A stretch of DNA of 64,000 nt from Streptomyces sp. NBC_01454 (GTDB lineage Bacteria; Actinomycetota; Actinomycetes; Streptomycetales; Streptomycetaceae): the NCBI RefSeq assembly GCF_036227565.1, contig NZ_CP109460.1, positions 8,296,502 to 8,360,501 of the forward strand. Direction: 5' to 3'. Position 1 is the first letter of the stretch. Each line of letters begins with the position of its first letter. Below are positions 10,359 through 19,803 of this stretch, piece by piece. The notes beneath the pieces were generated by a model. It was given only the letters and a program-made list of their open reading frames with translations, was not told where the DNA came from and made no database searches. The position numbers and the translations under genes are program-made.

Positions 10359-11345
10359 TCACAGTGTCGTGGTCGTCTGCTCCCCGGACGCGCTGCCTGC
10401 GAGCCATTGGTCCCATCCCAGGTTGAAGTCGGCGTAGCCGTTGTCGGCCGGGGCCTTGGCGCGGGGGGAGCCGGTGATGGTGATCGGGTCGCCCTGTTTG
10501 ACCTGGCCGTAGAACCATTTGGCTTCCGACATGGACAGATGGACGCAGCCGTGCGAGCCGCGGGCGCTGCCGTTGCCGGGAGTGGGGTCGCCGGTGGAGT
10601 AGTGCACGTACGTGCCGGATTGAGTCAGGTGGACGTCCCAGGGCAGCGTCAGGTCGTAGTAGTTGGGGCTGCCCTTGTCACAGCTGATGCCCACGCTGCA
10701 GGAGGTCATGTGGACCTTCTCCTGCTTGTCGATGACGGCCATCGTGCCGTTCCACGTCGGATACTGGGCGCTGCCCGCATTGATCGAAAGGGTGCGTACC
10801 GCCTTGCCGTTCCGGGTCACCTTCATGGTGTGGCCGGTCACCGAGACATCCGCGCGCACGTCGTCGCCGACCTTGAAGGTGTGGGTGTAGCCGTTCACGC
10901 CGTAGCGCCCGTGGCCGTTGGTGACGCCCTTCATGGCGGCGTCGATCTTCACCTTCGTGCCGGAGGGCCAGTACTTCTTCGGCCGCCAGTCGGCGCGCCT
11001 GTCGCCCAGCCAGTGCCAGGCGCCGGCCACGGGGTGCGACGCACTCACCTTCATGTGCTTCTCGACCGTGGCCCGCGCCTTTTCCGCGACCGGGTTCGTG
11101 AAGACCACCGAGATCGGCATGGCCACGCCGACCGTGGTTCCCGTCTGCGGGGTGATCGTGTCCAGCAGCATCGGCGGGCCCGCGGGCTTCGTCGGTGACG
11201 GCGAGGCACTTGCACTCGCCTTTCCCGGCGCCTTTGCGTCGTCCCCGCTCGCCTTGTCACTGCCGCCCCCGCCGCAGGCACTCGTGCCCACCAGCATCGC
11301 GACCGTGACGAGTGCTATCCCCGTGCCTCCCGTGCGCCGTCCCAC
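10359..11345 (-). CDS. L,D-transpeptidase lipoprotein (YkuD domain)
   Basis: Makes 3-3 crosslinks in peptidoglycan outside the membrane. The N-terminus is a lipoprotein signal ending LVGTSAC, followed by a Ser/Ala/Pro-rich linker. Next comes an Ig-like domain (PQTGTTVGVAMPISVVF) typical of actinobacterial Ldt enzymes, and then the catalytic YkuD domain with its signature GSHGCVHLS, where Cys is the nucleophile. At 328 residues it has the normal length and every expected element, so it is probably functional. It is transcribed alone; the 202-base gap to the divergent SRAP gene must hold its promoter. Confidence 0.93.
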   Translation of the reverse strand: MGRRTGGTGIALVTVAMLVGTSACGGGGSDKASGDDAKAPGKASASASPSPTKPAGPPMLLDTITPQTGTTVGVAMPISVVFTNPVAEKARATVEKHMKVSASHPVAGAWHWLGDRRADWRPKKYWPSGTKVKIDAAMKGVTNGHGRYGVNGYTHTFKVGDDVRADVSVTGHTMKVTRNGKAVRTLSINAGSAQYPTWNGTMAVIDKQEKVHMTSCSVGISCDKGSPNYYDLTLPWDVHLTQSGTYVHYSTGDPTPGNGSARGSHGCVHLSMSEAKWFYGQVKQGDPITITGSPRAKAPADNGYADFNLGWDQWLAGSASGEQTTTTL

Positions 11346-11547
11346 GACCTGCCCCGCTCTCTTCGCTCCCCGGCCCTGAGGGGCCCGACTCCCTGTCAGA
11401 CAGCAACGGGATGGGCCTCAGTTGCGTGCGGCACGTAGATCTTTAGTGATCCACGTCATTCAAACTTCGATGGTACGCACTCAACGTTCGATGGCACACC
11501 GCACGGGGGAGCCCGCTTCCTGGGCGGGTGCCTGGCAGGGTGGGGGT

Positions 11548-12296
11548 ATGTGTGGTCGTTTCGTTTCCACCCGCAGTCCGCAAGCCCTGGCGAGCGTCTT
11601 CGACGTCACCCGCTGGGACCCTGGCCTGGCTCTGGATCCGAGCTGGAACGTAGCGCCGACGGATGAGGTGTGGTCGGTGCTGGAGCGCGTCGAGCACGAC
11701 ACGGGCGAGATCACCCGGCAGCTGCGGCCGCTGCGCTGGGGCCTGGTGCCGTCCTGGGCGAAGAGCCTGAACACGGGCGCGAAGATGATCAACGCCAGGG
11801 CGGAGACCGTCGCGGAGAAGCCGGCCTACCGCCGCGCGTTCGCCAAGCGCCGCTGCCTGCTGCCCGCGGACGGCTTCTACGAGTGGCAGAACATCGCCGC
11901 CACCAAGACCGCCAAGGCCCGCAAGCAGCCGTACTTCATCAGCCCCGAAGACGGCCAGATCATGGCACTGGCCGGCCTGTACGAGTTCTGGCGCGACCCG
12001 GCGGTCGAAGACGACGGCACGCCGGGGCGTGGTGGTCGACCTGCACGATCATCACTACCGACGCCACCGATGCCGCCGGCCGCGTCCACCCCCGCATGCC
12101 GCTGGCCGTCACCCCCGCCGACTGGGGTGCCTGGCTCGACCCCGCCCACCAGGACCCCGCCGGGCTACGCGCGCTGCTGACCACTCCTGCCGCCGGCCAC
12201 CTCGGCGCCCGCGCGGTCTCGACCGCGGTCAACAACGTCCGCAACAACGGCCCGCACCTCCTCGACGAACCGGCCGACGACACCGGCAACGCCTGA
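11548..12296 (+). pseudogene. SRAP-domain protein (YedK/HMCES type), frameshifted
   Basis: SRAP proteins form a covalent bond with abasic sites in single-stranded DNA through Cys2. Here the protein starts MCGRF, with the Cys2 nucleophile, WNVAPT and the Glu of GFYEWQ all present. Near 12025, in the run GCCGGGGCGTGG, the frame shifts by one. The rest, including WWSTCTIITTDA, HPRMP with its catalytic His and AVNNVRNNGP, continues in the second frame to 12296. Everything needed is present apart from that one base, so a sequencing error is a real alternative to a mutation. Confidence 0.85.
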
Positions 12297-12479
12297 GCCG
12301 CACCACATCAGCCACGCCACCTGACTCGCTCCGTGGATGTGAGCCGCCGGGATGTGACTGAGTCTTCAGCCGCCAGTGAGCGTGGTCCTGCCGGTAGCCG
12401 GCGTCGCTACCCATCGGGGCCTACTGTTCCGCCTCCGGGTGTACTCAGCTGTTCACTCCGGCCTCCCACTTGCGCCGGC

Positions 12480-12729
12480 GCAGCACGTGGTCGCTGAAGA
12501 GGTGTCGGCTTCGGTCGAGCGGTTAGGCGCGGATCGTGCGGTTGCTCTACGCCCTGTCAGCACCCACGCTGTCCGGAGTGCGGCGCGGACGTCCGAGCCC
12601 CGTGCGGGGAACGTGGATCTTGCTCATGACCAGCTCGACCTGGGTGCAGTCCGCCCGCTGGTGCTGGAGGAGCCTCTCCCAAGTGCCGTCGGCCGACCAC
12701 AACACATGCCGCCTGGGTCCCGACCGCAC
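12480..12729 (-). mobile_element. IS5-family transposase remnant
   Basis: The minus strand reads SADGTWERLLQHQRAD, then IHVPRTGLGRPRRTPDSVGA and SNRTIRA. This matches the order of motifs in IS5-family transposases, but with a large internal deletion and two stop codons. The rest of 12297-12763 shows no gene. Confidence 0.6.
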
Positions 12730-12763
12730 AGGACGACGACCGGCCCGGTCGTCGCCTGCGGTT

Positions 12764-14029
12764 CTACCTGTTCGCGACCGCCGCTTCCCGGAGGACCCTG
12801 CCCGGCCCCGGCGCCGTCCCCAACGCCCGGTCGAGGTCGGCCCACAGGTCCTCCACGTCCTCCAACCCCACCGAGAGCCGCAGCAGCCGGTCGCTGACTC
12901 CCGCGCCGCGGCGGTCGTTCGCGTCCACGATGCGGTGGCTGATGGACGCGGGGTGCTGGATGAGGGTGTCGACGCTGCCGAGGCTCACGGCCGGGGTGAT
13001 CAGTCGGACGCCCGCGATGACGTCGTGGGGGTCGCCGGCCACCTCGAAGGCGACCATGGCGCCTCCGATGCGCGGGTAGTGGACGCGGGTGATGCGTGGG
13101 TCGGCGGCGAGCCGGCCGGCCAGCTCCGCCGCGTTCGAGGACGCGGCTCGGACCCGTACGGGCAGCGTCGACAGACCACGGAGCAGCAGATAGCCCGCGA
13201 GCGGATGCAGCACTCCGCCCGTGGCGAACCGCACCTGGCGCAGCCGCCCGGCGAACTCCTCGTCGCAGGCCACCACGCCGCCCATGACGTCTCCGTGGCC
13301 GCCCAGGTATTTGGTGGCGCTGTGCAGGACGAGACGGGCTCCCTGCACGACGGGGCGTTGCAGCACGGGGGTGGCGAAGGTGTTGTCGGCGAGCAGCGGG
13401 ACGGAACCGCAAGCGTGCGCGACGGCTCTCAGATCGAGTTCGGCGAGGGTCGGGTTGGCCGGGCTTTCGACCATGACCAGGCCGGTGTCGGGGCGCAGCG
13501 CGTCCGCGATGCCCGCCGGGTCGACCCAGGTCACCTCGGAGCCCAGCAGCCCTGCGGTGAGCAGGTGATCGCTGCATCCGTACAGCGGTCGTACGGCGAC
13601 GACATGGCGCAGGCCCATCGCGTTGCGTACGAGCAGCACGGCGCTCAGCGCGGCCATCCCGGTGGCGAACGCAACCGCGCTCTCGGTGCCCTCAAGACGC
13701 GCGAGGGCGGTCTCGAAGCGGGCGACGGTCGGGTTGCCGAGGCGGCCGTAGACGGGCGGGCCCTGCGGTTCGGCACCGTCGGCCGCGAAGGCGTCTATCC
13801 GGGCGGCCTCGCCCTGGCTGTCGTACGAGGGGTAGGTCGTGGACAGGTCGATCGGCGGGGCGTGCACCCCCTGCCGCGCGAGGTCGTCCCGCCCGGCGTG
13901 CACCGCCTCGGTGGCGAGCGCCCGGGGTGCGGGCACGCCCGGGACACGACGGCCGGTGCCGTCGGGATCATGGCCGGTTCCCTGTGGGTCGGTCGGTACG
14001 TCATATGCGTCAAAGCTGCCGGAGTCCAT
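12764..14029 (-). CDS. PLP-dependent trans-sulfuration enzyme (cystathionine gamma-synthase / methionine gamma-lyase family)
   Basis: Fold-type I PLP enzyme of about 421 residues acting on sulfur amino acids. Family marks include YGRLGNPTV, the glycine-rich cofactor region ATGMAALSA, DNTFATP, and the PLP lysine in HSATKYLGGHGDVMGG. The C-terminal part has the substrate-site SLGSVDTLIQHPA and LLRLSVGLEDVEDLWADLD. Family members cannot be told apart by eye, so cystathionine synthase, lyase and methionine gamma-lyase all remain possible. It is divergent from an Lrp/AsnC regulator 60 bases away, which suggests control by an amino acid. I chose the ATG at 14029; a GTG at 14047 is also open and neither has a strong ribosome site. 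Confidence 0.88.
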   Translation of the reverse strand: MDSGSFDAYDVPTDPQGTGHDPDGTGRRVPGVPAPRALATEAVHAGRDDLARQGVHAPPIDLSTTYPSYDSQGEAARIDAFAADGAEPQGPPVYGRLGNPTVARFETALARLEGTESAVAFATGMAALSAVLLVRNAMGLRHVVAVRPLYGCSDHLLTAGLLGSEVTWVDPAGIADALRPDTGLVMVESPANPTLAELDLRAVAHACGSVPLLADNTFATPVLQRPVVQGARLVLHSATKYLGGHGDVMGGVVACDEEFAGRLRQVRFATGGVLHPLAGYLLLRGLSTLPVRVRAASSNAAELAGRLAADPRITRVHYPRIGGAMVAFEVAGDPHDVIAGVRLITPAVSLGSVDTLIQHPASISHRIVDANDRRGAGVSDRLLRLSVGLEDVEDLWADLDRALGTAPGPGRVLREAAVANR

Positions 14030-14089
14030 GGTCAGGAGTCTGAACACTGAGCGGGGTCAGAGCGCCGGACCCCGTGTTACGTTCGATAT

Positions 14090-14626
14090 ATGGCTGATTC
14101 TGTCGTACTAGATCCGGTAGATCTCCATCTGCTACAGCTGCTGCAGAACGACGCACGGATGACCTACCGCGATCTCGCCGCGCAGGTCGGTGTCGCGCCT
14201 TCGACCTGTCTGGATCGGGTGACCAGGCTGCGCCGCTCGGGAGTGATTCTCGGCCATCAGCTGCGGCTGGACCCGGCGAAGCTGGGCCGGGGCCTGGAGG
14301 CACTGCTGTCCGTGCAGGTCAGGCCGCATCGGCGCGAGTTGGTGGGGCCGTTCGTGGAGCGGATCAGGGCGCTGCCGGAGTCCATTACGGTCTTCCATCT
14401 GACCGGGCCCGACGACTATCTCGTCCATGTCGCGGTCGCGGACATGGCGGATCTTCAGCGGCTGGTCCTCGACGGGTTCACCTCACGGCCCGAAGTGGCG
14501 CGCGTCGAGACCCGGTTGATCTTCCAGCAGTGGGACTGCGGCCCGATGCTGCCGCCCCGGCCCGACGGCGCTCCCGCCCCCACTACCACCTTCGACCATC
14601 AGGCTCCCGGGAACCCCGCGGCCTGA
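14090..14626 (+). CDS. Lrp/AsnC-family transcriptional regulator
   Basis: Standard two-part Lrp protein: an N-terminal winged helix ([20 protein letters not shown], then [20 protein letters not shown]) and a C-terminal ligand-binding RAM domain with the [11 protein letters not shown] strand. The tail of about 25 residues is proline-rich. It faces the trans-sulfuration enzyme gene across a 60-base gap, so it very likely controls that gene and itself in response to an amino acid such as methionine or cysteine; the effector is an inference from position. Confidence 0.9.
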   Translation: MADSVVLDPVDLHLLQLLQNDARMTYRDLAAQVGVAPSTCLDRVTRLRRSGVILGHQLRLDPAKLGRGLEALLSVQVRPHRRELVGPFVERIRALPESITVFHLTGPDDYLVHVAVADMADLQRLVLDGFTSRPEVARVETRLIFQQWDCGPMLPPRPDGAPAPTTTFDHQAPGNPAA

Positions 14627-14636
14627 TGCGTATACC

Positions 14637-14830
14637 GGTCCAAGCCGGAGCCACAAGCTCGGCTTCAGGGGCGGCCGCCCACCGAAGTTCGACAAGGACG
14701 AGTACAAGCAGCGGCATGCAGCCGAGTGCGGGATCAGCCGGCTCAAGTGCCACCGCGCGGTCGCCACGAGATACGACGAACTCGCCGTCCGCTCTCACGC
14801 GACCGTGCTGGTCGCGGCGACTAACGACTC
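14637..14830 (+). mobile_element. IS5-family transposase C-terminal remnant
   Basis: The plus strand reads [20 protein letters not shown], then [18 protein letters not shown] and ATVLVAAT, the conserved end of IS5-family transposases. There is no start codon. It corresponds to a later part of the same kind of transposase as the opposite-facing fragment at 12480-12729. The 365 bases that follow (14831-15195) hold no gene I can recognise. Confidence 0.7.
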
Positions 14831-15195
14831 CGGGGGCTGTGAGCCACCCGGCAACTGTCCTTGATCCACTTTCGCAACAGGCCATGGTGACCCGTGATGC
14901 CGGTAGACCTCCAGGGGCGGATGAACTGCTCGTAGCGTACGAGCGGGGCGGACGGGCTCACGTGCGTGGCTGCGTGCGCTGACTGGTTCGGTGGACCGGG
15001 TCGGTTGTGCTCGCCCAGGCGCTCGACGCTTCTCAGGCGGCGATCGTGGTCGGGCGGATGGCGGCGAGTTCGGTCTCCCGGACGTGTACGCACGTCCTCG
15101 ACCGGGATTGGCGAGGGCGCACGGCACCATTCCGGAACAGCTTCCCGACCTCGCCATGGTCACAGTTCGGTAACGCACGGCCCATCACGCCCAAG

Positions 15196-15216
15196 TGTGA
15201 CATTGTACATGTCACA
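15196..15216. promoter_or_regulatory. Perfect palindrome, operator candidate upstream of the peptidase gene
   Basis: TGTGACAT and ATGTCACA are perfect inverted arms separated by TGTAC, ending 10 bases before the ATG at 15227. The spacing (TGTGA-N11-TCACA) is wider than a CRP site. A CATAAT sequence overlaps the right side, so a bound protein would block transcription or a leaderless start. Confidence 0.6.
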
Positions 15217-15226
15217 TAATTCCTCC

Positions 15227-16837
15227 ATGAGAAGAGTCACAGCCTTGATAGCGGCCGTCGCCGCAATCGGCGGAATGACAGCGGGTGTTACGCCTGCCTC
15301 TACCTCCCGGTCAGCACCCGAGGGCGTCGGTGAAAGGAAGCTCGCCTGGAGCTCCTGCCACGACACGACGACCCCCGCGCTGCAGTGCGCCATGCTCGAA
15401 GTGCCGCTGAACTATGCACACCCAAACGGAACCAAAATCAAGATCAAGGTGAACCGGCTCCCGGCCACCGCCCCCAAGGACAAGCAACAGGGCCCGATCC
15501 TGCTGAACCCCGGCGGTCCCGGCGACTCGGGCCTGTGGATGCCCGGCTACATCTCCGGAAAGATCCCGCACGACGTCGCCTCGACCTACGACTGGATCGG
15601 CTTCGACCCGCGCGGCACCAACGCCAGCACCCCACACGTCACCTGCGACCCGCACTACTTCGACGGCGAGCGGCCGGACTATCAAGTCAGCCAAGGCGCC
15701 TCGAAGGTGTGGCTGGAGAAGTCGGCCAAGTACGCCGCCGACTGCGCCGCGAACTGGAGCTGGTTCCTGCCGCACATGACCACCGTCGACAACGCGCGCG
15801 ACATGGACAGCATTCGTCGGGCGCTTGGCGTCCAGAAGATCAACTTCTACGGTGGCTCGTGGGGCACCTCGCTGGGCTCGACATACGGCCAGCTCTTCCC
15901 CTCGCACGTGCGCCGGATGGTGCTGGACAGCATCGTCGGCCCGACCATCGACTGGTACGACCACAACATCCTGCAGGACAAGGAGCACCAGCGCCGATTC
16001 GACGCCTTCGCGGCGTGGACCGCCAAGGCCGACTCCGTCTACCACCTGGGCACCGACGCGGCCGCCGTCGAGAAGAAATACCACCGGGTCGAAGCCGTGC
16101 TGCGGATCAATCCGGTGGATGCCGCCCCGGCCCCTGGCAAGATCGGCCCCGCCGAGTTCGAGGACACCTTCTACGGCGGCGGCTACAACTTCCTGCGCTG
16201 GCCCCGGATGGCCACCGCGCTCTCGGCCTACCTCAACCAGCACGACACCCGGCCGCTGAACATCGCCTACAACCGCTACGCGGCACCGGGCGCCGACGAC
16301 GGCACCTTCCCGGCGTACAACGCGGCGCAGTGCACCGAGAACGCCTGGCCGCGTGACTGGGAGTTCTGGAAGAAGGACCAGGCCAAGGTCAACGCCATCG
16401 CGCCCTTCTACACCTATAACAACATGTGGTACAACGCTGCCTGCATGTTCTGGCCCTACCAGGGAGACCAGGCCGGCCGGCTGAAGATCACCGGTAAGGG
16501 CTTGCCGCCCGTCCTGCTCTTCCAGGCCACGGAGGACGCCGCCACCCCCTACCCCGGCGCTGTCGCGATGCACAAGGCGTTGCCCGGCTCCAAGCTGGTC
16601 GTCCAGCACGGCGGCAGCTTCCACGAGATCCTCTTCCACGGCAACGCCTGCCTGGACGACACCTTCACCGCCTACCTGCGGGACGGCAGCCTCCCAACCG
16701 GCAAGGGCTTCATCGCCAAGACCTGCGCCCCCGAACCCGACCCCACCCCGGTCTATGTGACCGCGTCCCCCTCCGCTACGAAGGCCGGGCCTGCTCTTCG
16801 GGCCACCGACCCCCAAGCGATCCACGGCACGCGGTAA
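15227..16837 (+). CDS. Secreted alpha/beta hydrolase, tripeptidyl aminopeptidase (Tap/SlpD) family
   Basis: Exported peptidase of 536 residues that releases short peptides from protein N-termini in this family. The N-terminus is a Sec signal (MRRVTALIAAVAAIGGMTAG). The oxyanion region is LLNPGGPGDSG, the nucleophile elbow is YGGSWGTSLG, and the C-terminal TAP-like domain has LLFQATEDAATPY (Asp) and GSFHEI (His), so the triad is complete. An ATG at 15209 in the same frame is an alternative start but lies inside the palindrome. There is no ribosome site before either ATG, which suggests a leaderless transcript. A hairpin terminator follows 40 bases after the stop. Confidence 0.92.
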   Translation: MRRVTALIAAVAAIGGMTAGVTPASTSRSAPEGVGERKLAWSSCHDTTTPALQCAMLEVPLNYAHPNGTKIKIKVNRLPATAPKDKQQGPILLNPGGPGDSGLWMPGYISGKIPHDVASTYDWIGFDPRGTNASTPHVTCDPHYFDGERPDYQVSQGASKVWLEKSAKYAADCAANWSWFLPHMTTVDNARDMDSIRRALGVQKINFYGGSWGTSLGSTYGQLFPSHVRRMVLDSIVGPTIDWYDHNILQDKEHQRRFDAFAAWTAKADSVYHLGTDAAAVEKKYHRVEAVLRINPVDAAPAPGKIGPAEFEDTFYGGGYNFLRWPRMATALSAYLNQHDTRPLNIAYNRYAAPGADDGTFPAYNAAQCTENAWPRDWEFWKKDQAKVNAIAPFYTYNNMWYNAACMFWPYQGDQAGRLKITGKGLPPVLLFQATEDAATPYPGAVAMHKALPGSKLVVQHGGSFHEILFHGNACLDDTFTAYLRDGSLPTGKGFIAKTCAPEPDPTPVYVTASPSATKAGPALRATDPQAIHGTR

Positions 16838-16877
16838 CAGATTCAGCGCTCAGCACCGCGACTGCGTGGTGTGGTGT

Positions 16878-16908
16878 CGAGGCCGCAGCTCTATCGGCTG
16901 CGGCCTCG
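16878..16908 (+). terminator. Hairpin terminator after the peptidase gene
   Basis: CGAGGCCGCAGC pairs perfectly with GCTGCGGCCTCG around a 7-base loop, 40 bases after the stop at 16837. Confidence 0.8.
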
Positions 16909-18183
16909 GCGCTTGTAGTGGCTGCGGGGCTTGGGGCTGTCGGCGTCGGCGCCACGTGGGGCCCGGGACCTCGGCGCATACAGGGCCCGGTCGAGCTGCC
17001 TGCTGCCCCCCGCTGCATGGCTTTGGCGCCCCACCCCGACCTCGTTCCAGCGGGACAACGTGGGCCCAAGCCCACCGACGGAAATGGGCAGATGCGCATC
17101 ATCGTGGCGACAGGTAGACGCGGTAGCCGTGGTGGCTGCGCAGACCGGGCAGCGGGTGAGGTGTCCAGGTACGGGCGTACGCGGGTGGTCGATGGCGGTG
17201 GCCGGACGATGACGGCGACGGGTTCGCTGCGGGCACTTTCGCTGGGACAACACCGGCGACACCGCCACCCTGTGCTACGACCACCGCCGCGTCGTCGATG
17301 CCGAAAGCTGGGGACGCCACGGTCACTGACCGTGCGGCCGGGGATTCGTGGCGCTCCAGCAGCCAGGTGACGGCCTGGTGGTCGAGGCGGGTTCCGAGGA
17401 CGCGTTCGAGGCTGGGGGTGCCGTATCTGTTTCGTCAACCCCACCAGGGTCGGTCCATAGGGTTGGTCCTGGTTTTCGGGAACGTCCCGCGAAGCGGGAC
17501 GTTCCCGACGGATCGGGTGCGTGATGGGCAGCCCGGTGGCCGGCAGGGCTGGACTGGCCGTGCCGGTGCGTGGGCGTGATGGGGCCTGGAGGGCAGCAGC
17601 GGTGGAGTGGTCAGGCGGCGAGGCCGACGTCGTCGCGCACCGCGGCCGGGCCGGCGAGGCTCGACACCCGGGGTGACTCAGCTCACGCGCCTTCGTCGAC
17701 CTCCTCTCCCGCCCGCTGCGGGAACGGCTCGTCGGCAGCTTCATCATCGACCGCGAGGCCGCAACACCCGCGACAGGCGACGCCTCTCGCAGGAACCGCA
17801 GATCGACCAGGGCCCGGCGGTCGAACGCTCGGCTGGCGGGCCGTCGGTTGGTCCGTCAAGCGGTGTGTGGGCGGGCTGGCATGTCGTGTTCGGTGTCCGA
17901 GCGGCGTGGAGGTGGCCGTGCACGGTGCGCAGGAGCGTTTGTGGCCTCGCTTCCGTGATGACTACGGACGCTGAGGAATCAGCTCTACGCAGTCGATAGG
18001 AGGATGGCTACGAACGAGAGGCGATCCGTTGATGGCCCTTCTCGGAAATGACCGGTGTTGCCGCTTGACCCAATTGGTCCTTATCCCACGGGCCGGGGAG
18101 GCATCGCAAGCGCAATGGCGGTGAGGCGCGGGGCTGTCCGGTGGCTCGGCGTGCAGGCAGGTGCGCTGTCAAGATGGCGTGTC
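16909..18183. other. Gene-poor stretch with short coding-like fragments
   Basis: No intact gene is seen in about 1.3 kb. On the plus strand a piece near 17225-17330 reads HFRWDNTGDTATLCYDHRRV and then SWGRHGH before a stop. On the minus strand 17310-17430 reads YGTPSLERVLGTRLDHQAV, then TWLLERHE. Both look like C-terminal scraps of unknown proteins. The many long open frames here overlap each other and lack convincing starts, so I treat them as GC-driven noise. Confidence 0.5.
17477..17507. terminator. Strong hairpin, 14-bp perfect stem
   Basis: CGGGAACGTCCCGC and GCGGGACGTTCCCG pair around a GAA loop. It is very stable and lies inside the gene-poor stretch, so it may be a leftover terminator or a palindromic repeat. 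Confidence 0.55.
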
Positions 18184-18705
18184 CTACGCCCCTGTCGTCG
18201 GGACAGCCGGTCGCTGCTGGGCGTAACGGCTGCGCATGGCGTTGCTGGCTGCAGGGCCGGCCGTGAAGACGTAGGCGTCACTGTCGTCGAGTCGGCGACC
18301 GGTCTTGGCGTCGACCACCATGGGCTCGACTTCTTCGCCACTGTTGGCGTCGACGAGGACCATGCTGCGCTCGTGCGGTGCCAGGCGGGAGTTGCCCCAT
18401 GCGGCCAGGGCGACCATCACCGGGCGCAGGGAGCGCCCGAGCTCGGTAAGCACGTATTCGTGGCGGACGGGGTTGGTCTGGTAGGGCCGGCGCTCCAGCA
18501 GCCCGTCCGTGACGAGTGTCTTCAGTCGGGTGGTGAGCATGCTGGACGAGATGCCCAGGTTCTCCTGGAACTGGTCGAAGCGGGTGTAGCCGTCGAAGGC
18601 GTCGTGGAGGAGCAGCAGCGTCCACCACTCGCCGACGTGCTCCACCGTCGTGGACAGCGGGCACTCCCGGTCCTCCAGCCTGATCCTGCTCGCCACGGCG
18701 ACCAT
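18184..18705 (-). CDS. HxlR-family transcriptional regulator
   Basis: A winged-helix regulator of 173 residues. The family core is clear: CPLSTTVEHVGEWWTLLLL, then FDGYTRFDQFQENLGISSS, MLTTRLKTLVTDGLLERR and ELGRSLRPVMVAL. The C-terminal 50 residues extend past the usual HxlR domain. It is divergent from an SDR gene, with a 37-bp inverted-repeat region between them, so it most likely represses that gene and itself. A second HxlR gene at 39791-40243 has the same layout and the same composite motif. Confidence 0.92.
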   Translation of the reverse strand: MVAVASRIRLEDRECPLSTTVEHVGEWWTLLLLHDAFDGYTRFDQFQENLGISSSMLTTRLKTLVTDGLLERRPYQTNPVRHEYVLTELGRSLRPVMVALAAWGNSRLAPHERSMVLVDANSGEEVEPMVVDAKTGRRLDDSDAYVFTAGPAASNAMRSRYAQQRPAVPTTGA

Positions 18706-18716
18706 CCCCTTGGTTA

Positions 18717-18753
18717 CTGCTAAAATCGAAGTTAGTAGCTTTTATTTTAGCAG
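18717..18753. promoter_or_regulatory. HxlR operator candidate
   Basis: CTGCTAAAAT and ATTTTAGCAG are perfect 10-bp inverted arms 17 bases apart, sitting 11 bases from the regulator start. The region matches the pattern TGCTA-N4-CGAAGTTA-N13-TAGCA, which recurs exactly at 40279-40313. Confidence 0.75.
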
Positions 18754-18798
18754 CCACGAGTGTCGTGGCTATGCCCGCACCCGGGAATGGAACGTGCC

Positions 18799-19584
18799 AT
18801 GACCAGCCCCATCAGCGAATCCCTCGAAGGCCGCCGCGCCCTGGTCACCGGCGGCACCAAGGGCACCGGAGCCGCGATCGCCCGACGCCTCGCCGAAGCC
18901 GGCGCAAACGTGCTCGTCACCTCCCGCAGCCGCCCCGACGAGCTGGCGGAGAAGGCATTCATCGCCGCCGACCTGTCGACCGCCGAAGGTGCCGGTCACG
19001 TGATCGCCGAAGTGGAAGCACGCCTGGGGGGCGTCGACATCCTGGTCCACACCCTCGGCGGCTCCGAGGCGCCGGCCGGAGGATTCGCGGCGCTCGACGA
19101 GGACGACTGGGCCAAAGAGCTCAACACCAACCTGCTCGCTGCCGTCCGCCTCGACCGCGGTCTGCTGCCCGGCATGATCGCGAGCGGCAAGGGCGTGATC
19201 CTGCACGTCACTTCGATCCAGCGCCGCATGCCACTGTGGAACGGCACCCTCGCCTACGCAGCGGCCAAAGCGGCACTGACCACCTACAGCAAGGGCCTGG
19301 CCAACGAGGTCGCCCCACACGGCGTCCGCGTCAATACCGTCTCACCGGGCTTCATCCAGACCACCGCCGCCGACAGGCTGATCGCCCGGATCGCAAGCGA
19401 AGCCGACGTCACCCAGGAGGCGGCGCTGGGACGCCTCATGGACGCCCTCGGCGGCATTCCTCTCGGGCGCCCCAACCGGCCCGAGGAAGTCGCCGAACTC
19501 GCTGCCTTCCTCGTCTCCGACCGCGCCTCGTCCATCGTCGGCGCCGAACACGTCATCGACGGCGGCACTACCCCCACCGTCTGA
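18799..19584 (+). CDS. SDR-family oxidoreductase
   Basis: Short-chain dehydrogenase of 261 residues. The NAD(P) site is [13 protein letters not shown], with [10 protein letters not shown] in place of the usual NNAG, and the active site has Ser in LHVTSIQRR and [15 protein letters not shown] (YxxxK). It ends with the standard [16 protein letters not shown] chose the ATG at 18799 (GGAA seven bases upstream); an ATG at 18787 and a GTG at 18760 are in frame. It faces an HxlR repressor, so expression is probably induced by a small molecule. The substrate is unknown. Confidence 0.9.
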   Translation: MTSPISESLEGRRALVTGGTKGTGAAIARRLAEAGANVLVTSRSRPDELAEKAFIAADLSTAEGAGHVIAEVEARLGGVDILVHTLGGSEAPAGGFAALDEDDWAKELNTNLLAAVRLDRGLLPGMIASGKGVILHVTSIQRRMPLWNGTLAYAAAKAALTTYSKGLANEVAPHGVRVNTVSPGFIQTTAADRLIARIASEADVTQEAALGRLMDALGGIPLGRPNRPEEVAELAAFLVSDRASSIVGAEHVIDGGTTPTV

Positions 19585-19599
19585 ACCCACCACCCGAAG

Positions 19600-19803
19600 G
19601 ATTATGCGGCACTTGCGCTCTCCGCGCTCCTGGCGGTTCTCGACATGTGGGCCGGCCTCGCCGCCTCCTGCGTAATGCCGGAGGTGCCACCCAGCTTCGC
19701 CATGATGGCCGTGGCCACCGCCGTCTACGCCGCCACCTTCCTCGTCCGGCGGCCGGCGGCTCGTACGCGTCTTCATCCGACCACCGCTTCCACCGCGGTA
19801 TGA
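19600..19803 (+). pseudogene. C-terminal remnant of a zinc/manganese ABC permease (ABC-3 family)
   Basis: The frame reads ALALSALLAVLDMWAGLAAS, then PEVPPSFAMMAVATAVYAA and TFLVRR, like the last helices of metal ABC permeases, where a Pro-Pro motif precedes the final helix. There is no start codon. The stop overlaps the next start as ATGA at 19800-19803, the overlap expected of a permease-zur operon. The upstream part of the transporter has been lost and the SDR gene now sits in its place. Family assignment rests on motif resemblance and context. Confidence 0.6.

Noticed and set aside
15196..15216. CRP-type binding site
   Set aside because: The TGTGA and TCACA halves are 11 bases apart, whereas CRP sites have six.
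16776..17747. A 323-codon minus-strand gene
   Set aside because: Composition is Arg/Pro/Ser-rich and it overlaps the terminator and end of the peptidase gene; other frames in the region look as good or better.
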